DNA from: an uncultured Christensenella sp.
Lineage (GTDB): Bacteria > Bacillota > Clostridia > Christensenellales > Borkfalkiaceae
NCBI GenBank assembly: GCA_910585595.1
Contig: CAJUET010000001.1
Coordinates: 183,647 to 247,646, forward strand
Length of the DNA stretch: 64,000 bases
Direction of reading: 5' to 3'
Below, one piece after another: positions 27,649-35,910 of this stretch. The position numbers and the translations under genes are program-made. How positions within the stretch are numbered: the stretch's first letter is position 1; each line of letters begins with the position of its first letter. The notes under the pieces were generated by a model. That model saw nothing but the letters and a program-made list of their open reading frames with translations. It searched no databases and was not told the DNA's origin.

Positions 27649-28044
27649 TTATTCTTTGCTTTTTTTGAGATAACCGAGAGCAATGCTCCCGGCCTCCTGA
27701 AAGGTTTTGGGGACGACGTTCTTCGCCGTGACCCCGACCCCCGAATTTGTGAGAAGAGGCACGCCTTTGAGCGACGCGAGGTAATCGCTTAAAACGCGTG
27801 CGCGCACCCCCTCGTTTTCATTGACCATGCGGTATAAATCATCCTCCCGCACCGCGCCTGCCTCTGCGCTTTTCTGCACGGAAGCTTCTTCGAGCGCTTT
27901 CAGCTTTTGACTGCGGCGGGTAAATTCCGCTTCCAGCTCCCCGTAAGCGCGCAAGAGGGCGTCCACGCTTTTAAATTTCCCCAAATCGGGAACGGTCTCC
28001 CCTGCCGTTTCCTCTTTGGAATTTTTGAGTTCGTTCTCCTCCAT
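27649..28044 (-). CDS. Phage scaffolding protein, probable
   Basis: 131 residues, acidic and helical (LEAEFTRRSQKLKALEEASV coiled coil; SVDALLRAYGELE is a motif common in scaffold-like proteins that follow portal genes), between the portal and capsid genes. Small size and position fit a scaffolding protein that guides shell assembly and is lost on maturation. GGAGGAATAGACTGA lies in front of the ATG; it starts 5 bases after the portal stop. Confidence 0.7.
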   Translation of the reverse strand: MEENELKNSKEETAGETVPDLGKFKSVDALLRAYGELEAEFTRRSQKLKALEEASVQKSAEAGAVREDDLYRMVNENEGVRARVLSDYLASLKGVPLLTNSGVGVTAKNVVPKTFQEAGSIALGYLKKSKE

Positions 28045-28049
28045 TCAGT

Positions 28050-29939
28050 CTATTCCTCCGATTTTATGATTTCCGTCGGCGTTTCTCCCGACAAAGAGCG
28101 GTGCGCGGCGAGGTGCAAAAGCAGTCTTTCCTTGTACGCCCCGTCCTCTTCCCCGCCCGAAAGGAGCGCGCGCGTGTGCTCGGCGATATGAAGACTGTGA
28201 TCGTCGTAACTATCCGCTTCCACGCCGCGCCCTTTGAGTTCGATATTCTCCCGTTCCGCCTTTTTAAGATGCAGATCGGAGATATCCCTGGCGTTCTCGA
28301 ACGAACCGTAGCCGAGCGCGTCCAAGAGTTTATTGCGCATTGCGTCCGAGAACCCCTCCTTTTCGTCTTTGAGCAAGCCGAGCTCGAAGAGCTTTAAAAT
28401 ATCCTCGCGGATTTCGTCGGGAGACTTTTCGTAGCCCGTCTCGAACTCGACGTCGTCCGCAGAGATGTCGCTCGCGTCAAAATAGAAAAGCTCGGCACGC
28501 CCGCCCGTTCCCGTCATGCGCAAGAGTCGCTTCGTCGCCGCGAACTGTTTATAAAGGTGAAGAATCTGTTTGCCTGCTTCCTTTATTGCGCGTTCGACGC
28601 TCTCGACGCTCATGTGCATACGGTTGGTATCCTGGTCGATGAGCAGTTGCAGTCCCACCGCCGAAGTAACGTGCGTGGGGTTTGCGGAATTGCGCGAGAC
28701 CTCGCTCATTCCCGATACGAGAATGAATTCCTCCGCGATTCGCTCCTCTTCTTCCTGAAACGCCGAGGGAAGACTCCCCGCTTCAAGGAAGGCGGGCGCG
28801 GGCGAACCTTGGCGGTAAATCAAGACTTTCCCGGGATAAAGTCCGTTTTCCGCAAGTTCGTCCGCATCCACCGAGCCGTCCTCCGCCGCAATCACTCCCA
28901 TCGTCAGGCGATTCAAAAATTCGTGTTTGCGGTTTCGAACCGCGTTATACGCCCGCTGTAAGGGAATCATACGGTCGACGACGCTCGTTCCGAAGAACGA
29001 CCCCGCAAGCGAGAGCGCGGTCTGCCGTATAAAAGGCAAAACCCGTTCCCCCCTGTCGCCGTTTTTATAGGGAAGAGCCCCTTCGAAAAGAAGGGTATTC
29101 CCCGCAACTATTTCCAGCCGTCCTTCGGGATACTTCCCGTTCGGACGGGTGTACCGTTCGATAAGTATTTCCATATTCTCCCCGTTCGGACGGAAGTCCC
29201 CGTCTGACGGGCGCTTCCAGCCGCTTGCCGAGGAATAGGGCAGAAGGGAAAATTCCCCGATATTTCTTCCCTCTACCTTCACGCCGAATTTTTCGAATAT
29301 CTCCGAGACGGGAACCGCCTTTGCGTGGATCAGACTCTTCACTTCCGTCATGTTCTCCGCCGTGAGGGAATCGGGATAGATTTCAAACGGCGAGAGCGCG
29401 ACAACGTTCACGTCCCCCTCTTTAACGGTATGCCCCGTCTCGTCCGTGCCGATGACGTTGCCGTCGTCAAAGTTCCAAATGACCTTATAAAACGCCGTGC
29501 CCAACGTTTCCGACCACTGCGTGGCGCGCGCAATCACGGCGTCCAAATCGATCCTGCTCTTGACCGAACGCAGAATATTCGACGAAAGACGCGCCGTATT
29601 GATGTCCGCTTCCTCGTCCGAAAAGGCACGCACGTTGAGCACGGGACGCACCTTCGAGAGTCGCGCGATACGCGTCTCCACCGTCGGGGCGATATGGTTG
29701 AAGCACCGCCGCGACTGCCAATAGAACTCCGCGTCCTCCGTTTCGAGATTTCCCGCGTGGCTTACGAAACAGTACTGATTGCCGCTTACGAAATTCATGT
29801 TGATCCGCCAGCCCTGCTCAATACTGCGGCGTGCCTCTTTTCTGCTTTCGAAGTCCTTTTTGATTTCCTCCGCAAGCTCTTTTTTGCGTTTTGATTCCGT
29901 CTCCTCTGCGATCTTTTTTTCCGTGATCTTATTTTTCAC
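28050..29939 (-). CDS. Phage portal protein (P22-like)
   Basis: 629 residues, the size of P22-type portals. The ring protein through which DNA enters the head. N-terminal basic helix, then NFVSGNQYCF and a conserved core ending in VDRMIPLQRAYNAVRNRKHEFLN and ISGMSEVSRN-like loops (SGMSEVSRNSANPTHVTSAV), then LLIDQDTNRMHMSVES; these are portal hallmarks of the P22 group. The C-terminal part is acidic. Overlaps the TerS-like gene by 11 bases, so it is translated with the packaging genes. Confidence 0.88.
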   Translation of the reverse strand: MKNKITEKKIAEETESKRKKELAEEIKKDFESRKEARRSIEQGWRINMNFVSGNQYCFVSHAGNLETEDAEFYWQSRRCFNHIAPTVETRIARLSKVRPVLNVRAFSDEEADINTARLSSNILRSVKSRIDLDAVIARATQWSETLGTAFYKVIWNFDDGNVIGTDETGHTVKEGDVNVVALSPFEIYPDSLTAENMTEVKSLIHAKAVPVSEIFEKFGVKVEGRNIGEFSLLPYSSASGWKRPSDGDFRPNGENMEILIERYTRPNGKYPEGRLEIVAGNTLLFEGALPYKNGDRGERVLPFIRQTALSLAGSFFGTSVVDRMIPLQRAYNAVRNRKHEFLNRLTMGVIAAEDGSVDADELAENGLYPGKVLIYRQGSPAPAFLEAGSLPSAFQEEEERIAEEFILVSGMSEVSRNSANPTHVTSAVGLQLLIDQDTNRMHMSVESVERAIKEAGKQILHLYKQFAATKRLLRMTGTGGRAELFYFDASDISADDVEFETGYEKSPDEIREDILKLFELGLLKDEKEGFSDAMRNKLLDALGYGSFENARDISDLHLKKAERENIELKGRGVEADSYDDHSLHIAEHTRALLSGGEEDGAYKERLLLHLAAHRSLSGETPTEIIKSEE

Positions 29940-30192
29940 CCTCTTTCTCCTTTAAGCGTTTTAATAGTTTTTGTTTTTCCGCTTCGAGTTCTTCGTCCGA
30001 GAGCACGGAATAGTCTTTATGGTCCATCAAGAGCCTGACCGCTTTTAAATCGGGAGGAATATCTTTTTTCGTTTCCTTCCGCTTGACGAGCTTTAACTCT
30101 CCGTCCTCGACCCCGTACTCCTCCGTGACCTCTTCGAGCGAATAGCCGAGCGCGACCTTCATAATCGCGCTTTTGATTTCCTCTTCACTCAT
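29929..30192 (-). CDS. Small terminase-like DNA-binding protein, tentative
   Basis: 87 residues. Helix-turn-helix-like stretch (ALGYSLEEVTEEYGVEDG) followed by KKDIPPDLKAVRLLMDHKD, which resembles the IPPD-x-AxxxxL segment seen in many terminase small subunits, and a lysine-rich coiled coil at the end. Its ATG overlaps the TerL stop by four bases. TerS is normally upstream of TerL; here it would lie downstream, so the call is tentative. Confidence 0.5.
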   Translation of the reverse strand: MSEEEIKSAIMKVALGYSLEEVTEEYGVEDGELKLVKRKETKKDIPPDLKAVRLLMDHKDYSVLSDEELEAEKQKLLKRLKEKEGEK

Positions 30193-31643
30193 ACCCGCGT
30201 CCTCCGCAATCTCCGTATCAATCTGTCCTTATCTTTCGTAATTTCGCTGACTTCCGATTTTAGCTTTTCCGCAGCGCGTGGACGGGTCATGAGAAAATAA
30301 CGAAGTTCGTCCATCGCATGGTCGTCCCGCTTTACGGGACTGTCGTTCTCGCCCCAAAAATAGCTTTTGAACTCCCGTATCATCTCCGTACAGCAAGAGA
30401 AGATACGAAGATCTGGAAGTCCGTTTTTGGGATTTAAAAAGCTCTTTACCTGCGCAACGCCCGAAAAGACGTCCTTATTTACGCGCGGATTCACCAAAAT
30501 CCCCCGCTCTGCGAACAGTTCCGAAACGCTCTTCTGACAAGCGAGCGTGCGCTGTCCCGCCGCACTGTCGATCAAAGCGGAAACGCGCCCTTTTGAATCG
30601 GTTTTCCAACCCAGCTTTTGAGAGATACGTTTTATGGCTTCCGCATGGTAATCGATATCCCGCCCCGCCGCATAGTGCTCTGCGACAACGTAGATATTGC
30701 CGTCGTAATCGACGGCGTACCAATGCGCCGAGAGCGGATTTTTAAGACCGGGGTCGACGGATATTCCGCACTGCCATTCTTCGGGAACGGAAAAGGGTGC
30801 GATCACATGCACCCCCTCGTCGAATTCGGGATAGACAAGCCCCTCGCGCGTACAGAATCTGCCGTACCTTCTCGATTCCTTCGTCCTCTCGTCAAGCGTA
30901 GATTCAAGAAGCTTGATCTCTCTCTTTGGAAGATAGGGATTGTCCGCCCACTCCATGAACTCGTACCAAATTTCGGGATTCTTTCGGCGGTTGAGATAAA
31001 TTTCCTCATAGACGAAGGTCAGACCCTTTAATGGGGTCATCGTACCGAAGATATCGCCGCGCCTGTCGAAAACGCGCATTGCGCATTCGTCGTAAATATC
31101 CTTGGGCGGTTCTTCGTCGAACCACACGAAGTCGAGAGAGCTGCCCTGAAATCGCTCACGCCCCTGATCGCAGCTTTTAAAACCGATCACCGATTTACCG
31201 CCGAATGCGTTTTTTACGATGATTTGGTCAATCACGCCCGTTTCGGGACTGTCCTTTCTGCCGCTCGTCATCACAATATCCTCGATCCAGTCGGAACGCA
31301 GATACCGCAGAATTTTCTTTTGCGCCACATCGCGCTGCACCTGCGCCGTGAGCGAAACCACCCAGCCGAACACTTCCGGCTTGTTCCTTCTGTACGGGTG
31401 CACGCCCCGCGCAAGCCACACCGCCTCGACCGCTCCGCACTCCGTCTTGCCCGAACGGTTTCCCCCGAACACCCAGCGGTTGCGCTTTTTACACTTGTGA
31501 AAAGCCATCTGCTTTTTATGCACGCGTTTACCTCTGTTGTACCGCGCAAGCTCGTCCGAGCGCTTCCGCCGCTCCTGTTCCCGCTCGATCGCTATGATTT
31601 TATTCATGATTTCGTTCATTTTCGATAAAATATATCCTTTCAT
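30189..31643 (-). CDS. Phage terminase large subunit
   Basis: 484 residues (an ATG at 31619 is an alternative start). ATP-driven DNA packaging motor and nuclease. Walker A VFGGNRSGKTECGA, Walker B DFVWFDEEPP, coupling motif GTMTPLKG, and RNase-H-like nuclease acidic residues in ISVDPGLKNP, SALIDSAAG and RDDHAMDELRYFL. All motifs needed for activity are present, so the gene appears intact and under selection. It is divergent from the secreted-protein gene at 31673, with only 29 bases between starts. Confidence 0.92.
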   Translation of the reverse strand: MKGYILSKMNEIMNKIIAIEREQERRKRSDELARYNRGKRVHKKQMAFHKCKKRNRWVFGGNRSGKTECGAVEAVWLARGVHPYRRNKPEVFGWVVSLTAQVQRDVAQKKILRYLRSDWIEDIVMTSGRKDSPETGVIDQIIVKNAFGGKSVIGFKSCDQGRERFQGSSLDFVWFDEEPPKDIYDECAMRVFDRRGDIFGTMTPLKGLTFVYEEIYLNRRKNPEIWYEFMEWADNPYLPKREIKLLESTLDERTKESRRYGRFCTREGLVYPEFDEGVHVIAPFSVPEEWQCGISVDPGLKNPLSAHWYAVDYDGNIYVVAEHYAAGRDIDYHAEAIKRISQKLGWKTDSKGRVSALIDSAAGQRTLACQKSVSELFAERGILVNPRVNKDVFSGVAQVKSFLNPKNGLPDLRIFSCCTEMIREFKSYFWGENDSPVKRDDHAMDELRYFLMTRPRAAEKLKSEVSEITKDKDRLIRRLRRTRV

Positions 31644-31672
31644 TCAACTTTTTTTCGGTTATGATAGTCGGC

Positions 31673-32374
31673 ATGAAACGCTTAACTATTTTATTTGCCG
31701 TATGGATCGGCATTGTAATCGCGGCACTCCCGCTTCTTGTAACTCCCGCTGCGCCAACCGCCTTCACCGCCCGCGCGGAAGGCGAAGTCTACGCCGTTGC
31801 AGAGACCTCGGAAGTATGGTTTTACAAAACGGAAAACGAAGACGACAAGCTCTTCTGCATTCCGAAAACCTACTATGTAAAGGTCATTGCACGCGGAGAA
31901 CGCTTTTCCTTCTGCGAATACCTCCGCGACATCACGCCCTATAAAAAGGTTTCGGGCTACTGTCTGACGGATAGCTTGACGTTTGTCGATTTTGTCCCCC
32001 AGCGCCCCTTCCTCTACCGCGAAGTAACCGTACAGTATGTACTGCCCGGAGCTTCCCTCGGCAACGGAAGTTTTGCGGGCAAGGAGGAAAGTTTCGTCTA
32101 CTACGGCACCCGCTACGAAGACGGACAGCTCTACTTCTATGTGGGCAAGAACGGAGAGTTCGACTATATCCCCGCCGAAGAGGAAATCACCTTCGAGCTC
32201 AACACCGATTATCTTCCCGAACCCGAAACGCCTGCGACGGGTTCGAAGAACACGGGAGGGCTCTCCGCCGTCCAGATCGTTTTGATCACGCTTGCAGCCG
32301 TTGCCGTTCTTGTCGTCGCGGTGTTCGTGGCGCACGGTAAAAAGTCCGCTCCGCCCGAAAACTTTGAACCTTGA
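31673..32374 (+). CDS. Secreted/anchored protein with signal peptide and C-terminal helix
   Basis: 233 residues. Signal peptide MKRLTILFAVWIGIVIAALP with likely cleavage near TARAEG; a beta-rich domain of about 140 residues that looks SH3-like (EVYAVAETSEVWFYK, VSGYCLTDSLTFVDF); a Pro/Thr linker; a transmembrane helix (VQIVLITLAAVAVLVVAVFV) and a short basic tail, so it is an outward-facing membrane protein. No ribosome site precedes the ATG; TATGAT ends 7 bases before it, suggesting a leaderless mRNA. Architecture matches the larger protein at 33044. Its 3' end overlaps the convergent regulator gene by 166 bases. Confidence 0.75.
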   Translation: MKRLTILFAVWIGIVIAALPLLVTPAAPTAFTARAEGEVYAVAETSEVWFYKTENEDDKLFCIPKTYYVKVIARGERFSFCEYLRDITPYKKVSGYCLTDSLTFVDFVPQRPFLYREVTVQYVLPGASLGNGSFAGKEESFVYYGTRYEDGQLYFYVGKNGEFDYIPAEEEITFELNTDYLPEPETPATGSKNTGGLSAVQIVLITLAAVAVLVVAVFVAHGKKSAPPENFEP

Positions 32375-32871
32375 AAACGGAGCGTTCTCTTTTCGCGGCG
32401 GGCACAGATCCTCTGTTCTCCGCCGTTTACGATCGCTCTGTACACTCTCATAAGACATACGGAATTTTTGTACGCCTTTAAAAAGTACTCCTCCTTTATT
32501 CCGTTTAAGGAAAACTGCGCCGCGATTTTTCGGAGCAGTTTTTCCTGCTTTCTGAAATAACTGCGCTCCGAACATAAGACCGATCCCCCAAACTTTGCAA
32601 GAAATTTTTTGCGTCTGAAATAACGGTATTCCAAGAGAAACAACTCCTCACTGTTAAGATCGGCAAGTAAATTTTCCGTAGTTATTTTTAAGGAATCCAG
32701 ACGCTCCGCCAGAAATATTTCTTCCGCAACCTCCTCCAAATCGTGCATTGCGTTAAAGCGCGAACGGTACGAGAGAAGCGCTTTATTCTCAGCCGCCCCT
32801 CTCGCCGCCTCTGCAAGCGCGCCCATCGCCGGATAAACGTATAAAATTGCCTTTACATAATCGTTACTCAT
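32209..32871 (-). CDS. Phage late-gene regulator, ArpU/RinA-like (sigma-70 region 4-like), probable
   Basis: 220 residues. Residues about 70-120 (LNSEELFLLEYRYFRRKKFL...CSERSYFRKQEKLLRKI) have the sigma-region-4-like helix-turn-helix pattern of ArpU/RinA-type proteins, which activate phage late genes and usually lie just before the terminase genes; here terL follows on the same strand. The last ~55 residues are antisense to the transmembrane segment of the convergent gene and look like low-complexity sequence, so the true functional end may be earlier. GAGG lies before the ATG. A LexA box and a -10-like TATTATAAA lie upstream. Confidence 0.65.
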   Translation of the reverse strand: MSNDYVKAILYVYPAMGALAEAARGAAENKALLSYRSRFNAMHDLEEVAEEIFLAERLDSLKITTENLLADLNSEELFLLEYRYFRRKKFLAKFGGSVLCSERSYFRKQEKLLRKIAAQFSLNGIKEEYFLKAYKNSVCLMRVYRAIVNGGEQRICARREKRTLRFQGSKFSGGADFLPCATNTATTRTATAASVIKTIWTAESPPVFFEPVAGVSGSGR

Positions 32872-32901
32872 CTGACTACCTCATTGCATTTCCGAACAAA
32901 A

Positions 32902-32915
32902 CAAACATTTGTTCG
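32902..32915 (-). promoter_or_regulatory. LexA (SOS) box at the phage regulator promoter
   Basis: Minus strand CGAACAAATGTTTG matches the Bacillus LexA consensus CGAACRNRYGTTYC at 13 of 14 positions. It sits just downstream of the -10-like TATTATAAA (32920-32928) and 31 bases before the regulator ATG, where LexA would block transcription. Confidence 0.65.
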
Positions 32916-33007
32916 TATCTTTATAATAGCACATATAGTTGACAGACGGTTGCCGGTATGCCAAAATATTTTCGGATTTGAAAAAATTTTTTTTGAGCGC
33001 AAATAGG

Positions 33008-33036
33008 TTGTCATACGCGCGTGCGCGTGTTATAAT
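33008..33036 (+). promoter_or_regulatory. Promoter of the 911-residue surface protein
   Basis: TTGTCA (33008-33013), 17-bp spacer, TATAAT (33031-33036). The ATG follows after 7 bases with no ribosome site, so the start of transcription should fall on or next to the A of the ATG. Confidence 0.8.
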
Positions 33037-33043
33037 GATAATT

Positions 33044-35779
33044 ATGAAATTCAAAAAGACGATTGGGCTTATTGGCGCCCTTACAATTTCGGCAAGCGCG
33101 TTTAGCGGCGTCCTTCCGCTTACGGCAAAAGCGGATGACCCTGTTATGCCTCCTTCCGTTGAGGCGACTTCCCCCGTGACCTTTAACGGGATAAATGCGG
33201 AATTGCTCCTTCCCGCTACCTACGAGCAGTATCTTCCGCTTCAAGAGCCCGCATATATCGCCATGAACGAAGAATATATTGCGATTGCCGATAATTCGCT
33301 TATGTATATCTACGATAAAAACGGTAAGAAAGAATATAGTGTTTACAAACATATTATGAGCGGCGCGCCGATCTCCATATCGAAAATTCAGTTCACCGAC
33401 GACGGGAAACTGTACTTCCGCGACAATATCAACGATCTCTATCAATACGATTTTGAAAGCGGCACGTCGAAGCTCATCAGCGACATGAGCAGTCTCACCT
33501 TTCTCATTCACGGCGACTATATGTATATGGCGTACGCAACGCCGACGACGAGCAAGGTAAGTTTTACTTACGTTCCCGTAAACGATATGAATGCGAGCGC
33601 GCGCAAATTTTTGGCGCAAGACCTTAACGCGGACAATCCGCGCATGGCATACGAGAACGACACGCTCTATTGCATTATCAACAACAATACCGTGAACGCC
33701 TATAACGGGATCACACACGAATATCTCAACGGCGGAAAGCTCGACAATTCGCGCGAACAAATTTCCGATCTGAAATTTGTATGCGCATATAAAAACAACT
33801 TCTTTTACACGGTAAACGGAACGGGGCTTACTCCGAACGGACTGTACCGCACCGATCACGAAGGAAACGCAGTATGTATTGCCGAGGGCGACGGTTATTC
33901 TACGATTACCTCTTACGGCGACAAACTCTATTGTATTCAGGGGAATACCATCCGCGAAATGTCGGTTACGGAAGATTCAGTCGAGCTGACGGGTTACGAG
34001 ATCGCGATCGACTCCGATTCCCCCCACCGCCTTGCAAATTCGGGCGAAACGGTGCGGACGAAAGATTTCGTTGCGATTGCGGATACCGAAAACAAGCGCA
34101 TATCCCTCTACAACCGTCCGGAAAAAAGTTATGCGACGATAAAGTGCATAGACGAAAACGGAAACCCGTTTACACCCGAGCACATCGCGATCAATAAAGA
34201 AGAAATTACCGTAAAAGCAAACGACGACGTAGTGACATCCAACAAAATCGCCGTTTCGAACGACCAGAAAATATACGAATACGTCTATGAGCGCCATTCT
34301 CTGTTCCCCGAGCAAAACGGCGTAACGGAAATTACGCCCGCCCCTCATGAAACGCTTCAATCGGTGAAAGGGTTAAATTACGTTTACGGGGAGTGTTACT
34401 ATATTACGGATTACGACGGCTACGGCTCGCTCGGCAACAAGACCTCCAACGAACTTCACTTCAACGGCGTAAACACGCCTACCGCAATCACGAGCGACGT
34501 TTACGGCACGATCTACGTTGCATTCGGCAACAAAGTCTATACCTTCTCCGAGGACGATTTTAAAAAGGACGGCGCAAGCGGAACGCTCCGCGCCACCCTT
34601 TCGACGGAAGCCGATCCCATATACGCAAGTCTTACCGTAGATTACGAAGGCAATATTTGGTATATCGACGAAGGGAATCTCTACCGCAACGATCTAAGCG
34701 GCAACAACGACGTAAAAGCGCAAATCGACGGCAACGATTTTGTTTACACGGGGGAAAATAACGACTATCCTTCCTCTTTCGCGCTCTCCTTTGAAGACGA
34801 CGAAATCTATTTTAACTTTAAAAACTATGTGGTCAAAACAAACGCCTACGGGCTTGAAAGTCTCCCCTCGCTGAATAAGATCACGGCGGGCGAAGCAAAA
34901 GAAAAGACCTTCGATCTTGCAGAAAGCGATAATCTCTTCGTAAAAGTCCCCGAAGGCTCCGTCGGTTTTCAGATCGACCTTAACGCTTTAAAGACGACCG
35001 AGAAATATTTCCCTTATGTAAGTTATTTCCGCACCGCAGGCGTGCAAGACGGCGAGAAAGTTGCCCGCCGCGGCGTGCTCCTCTGCGAGCCGGAAGGCGA
35101 CGACGGGTATTACGTTGTCGCGCTCTATGACGCGTACTCCCATTCGTTTACGGCAAACCTCTTTAAAAAATCAAAAAACAATCTTGAAAAACCAGAAGAG
35201 ACTTATTTTAAGGAAACAGAAGACACGGCGTATATTTCGAGCAGCGTTTCGCTCTGTTCCGCGCCCAGTCTTTTCATTGCGCCCGACGGAGAACGGCTCT
35301 CTCCCCTTTCCGATCATCTTCTGAACCGCGGATCGGTCGTGAACGTTTTAGGCTTTGCCGAGGGCGAAGATCGCGAATACGCCCTTGTGGAGGTCGTAAG
35401 CGGAGATAGAATTAACGGAAAAGGATATGTTCCCCGCTCCTATCTTACAAAAACCGATCCGCTCGGAGTCATCGAACAAAAATATCAACTCGGTTATTTA
35501 AGGGGCGATGCGGGAATCATTCTTAAAGGCGAAAACGGCGAAGAACTTAAAATAACGGATAAAACGGAAGCAAAGCTATATAAAAACGAGGACGGAACCT
35601 ATACCGCCGTAGTCGAAAAAGACGGTATTGTTTATTCGAATACCGTCCTTTACGATCAAATATCGCACGGCGAAACAGACGCGCTCAGGATCAGCCTGAT
35701 CGTTATATTGAGTGTGTTGGCTCTTGTGATCGTCGGCGGCTACGCCTTCCTCATGTTCCCCCGCAAGAAAAAGAAATAA
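33044..35779 (+). CDS. Surface protein with beta-propeller-like repeats and C-terminal anchor
   Basis: 911 residues from ATG 33044. Signal peptide MKFKKTIGLIGALTISASAF with cleavage near LTAKADD. The ectodomain is built of repeated strands of the type YGDKLYCIQGNTIREMS and YGTIYVAFGNKVYTFS, which suggests one or two beta-propellers (residues about 60-620). Then a beta-rich part with an SH3-like segment (LNRGSVVNVLGFAEGEDREYALVEV). C-terminal helix VILSVLALVIVGGYAFLMF and KKKK tail. It faces outward. No enzyme motif seen. It shares its layout with the protein at 31673. Function unknown. Confidence 0.8.
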   Translation: MKFKKTIGLIGALTISASAFSGVLPLTAKADDPVMPPSVEATSPVTFNGINAELLLPATYEQYLPLQEPAYIAMNEEYIAIADNSLMYIYDKNGKKEYSVYKHIMSGAPISISKIQFTDDGKLYFRDNINDLYQYDFESGTSKLISDMSSLTFLIHGDYMYMAYATPTTSKVSFTYVPVNDMNASARKFLAQDLNADNPRMAYENDTLYCIINNNTVNAYNGITHEYLNGGKLDNSREQISDLKFVCAYKNNFFYTVNGTGLTPNGLYRTDHEGNAVCIAEGDGYSTITSYGDKLYCIQGNTIREMSVTEDSVELTGYEIAIDSDSPHRLANSGETVRTKDFVAIADTENKRISLYNRPEKSYATIKCIDENGNPFTPEHIAINKEEITVKANDDVVTSNKIAVSNDQKIYEYVYERHSLFPEQNGVTEITPAPHETLQSVKGLNYVYGECYYITDYDGYGSLGNKTSNELHFNGVNTPTAITSDVYGTIYVAFGNKVYTFSEDDFKKDGASGTLRATLSTEADPIYASLTVDYEGNIWYIDEGNLYRNDLSGNNDVKAQIDGNDFVYTGENNDYPSSFALSFEDDEIYFNFKNYVVKTNAYGLESLPSLNKITAGEAKEKTFDLAESDNLFVKVPEGSVGFQIDLNALKTTEKYFPYVSYFRTAGVQDGEKVARRGVLLCEPEGDDGYYVVALYDAYSHSFTANLFKKSKNNLEKPEETYFKETEDTAYISSSVSLCSAPSLFIAPDGERLSPLSDHLLNRGSVVNVLGFAEGEDREYALVEVVSGDRINGKGYVPRSYLTKTDPLGVIEQKYQLGYLRGDAGIILKGENGEELKITDKTEAKLYKNEDGTYTAVVEKDGIVYSNTVLYDQISHGETDALRISLIVILSVLALVIVGGYAFLMFPRKKKK

Positions 35780-35790
35780 TGAAGAAAATA

Positions 35791-35825
35791 AACCCACACC
35801 CCGCATAAAACGGGGTGTGGGTTTT
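35791..35825. terminator. Terminator after the 911-residue protein
   Basis: 13-bp stem AACCCACACCCCG/CGGGGTGTGGGTT with a 7-base loop and TTTT on the plus side. Confidence 0.85.
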
Positions 35826-35876
35826 GAATTTCGCTAATCGCTATTGCCGTACATAAGTGCGGAATTGGTTTTCACT

Positions 35877-35908
35877 AAAAAATCTCCTCTTACGAGGAGA
35901 TTTTTTCT
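35877..35908 (-). terminator. Terminator of the giant surface-protein gene
   Basis: Stem TCTCCTC/GAGGAGA with a 4-base loop, flanked by A6 and T6 runs, directly after the stop of the minus-strand gene. Confidence 0.85.
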
Positions 35909-35910
35909 TT

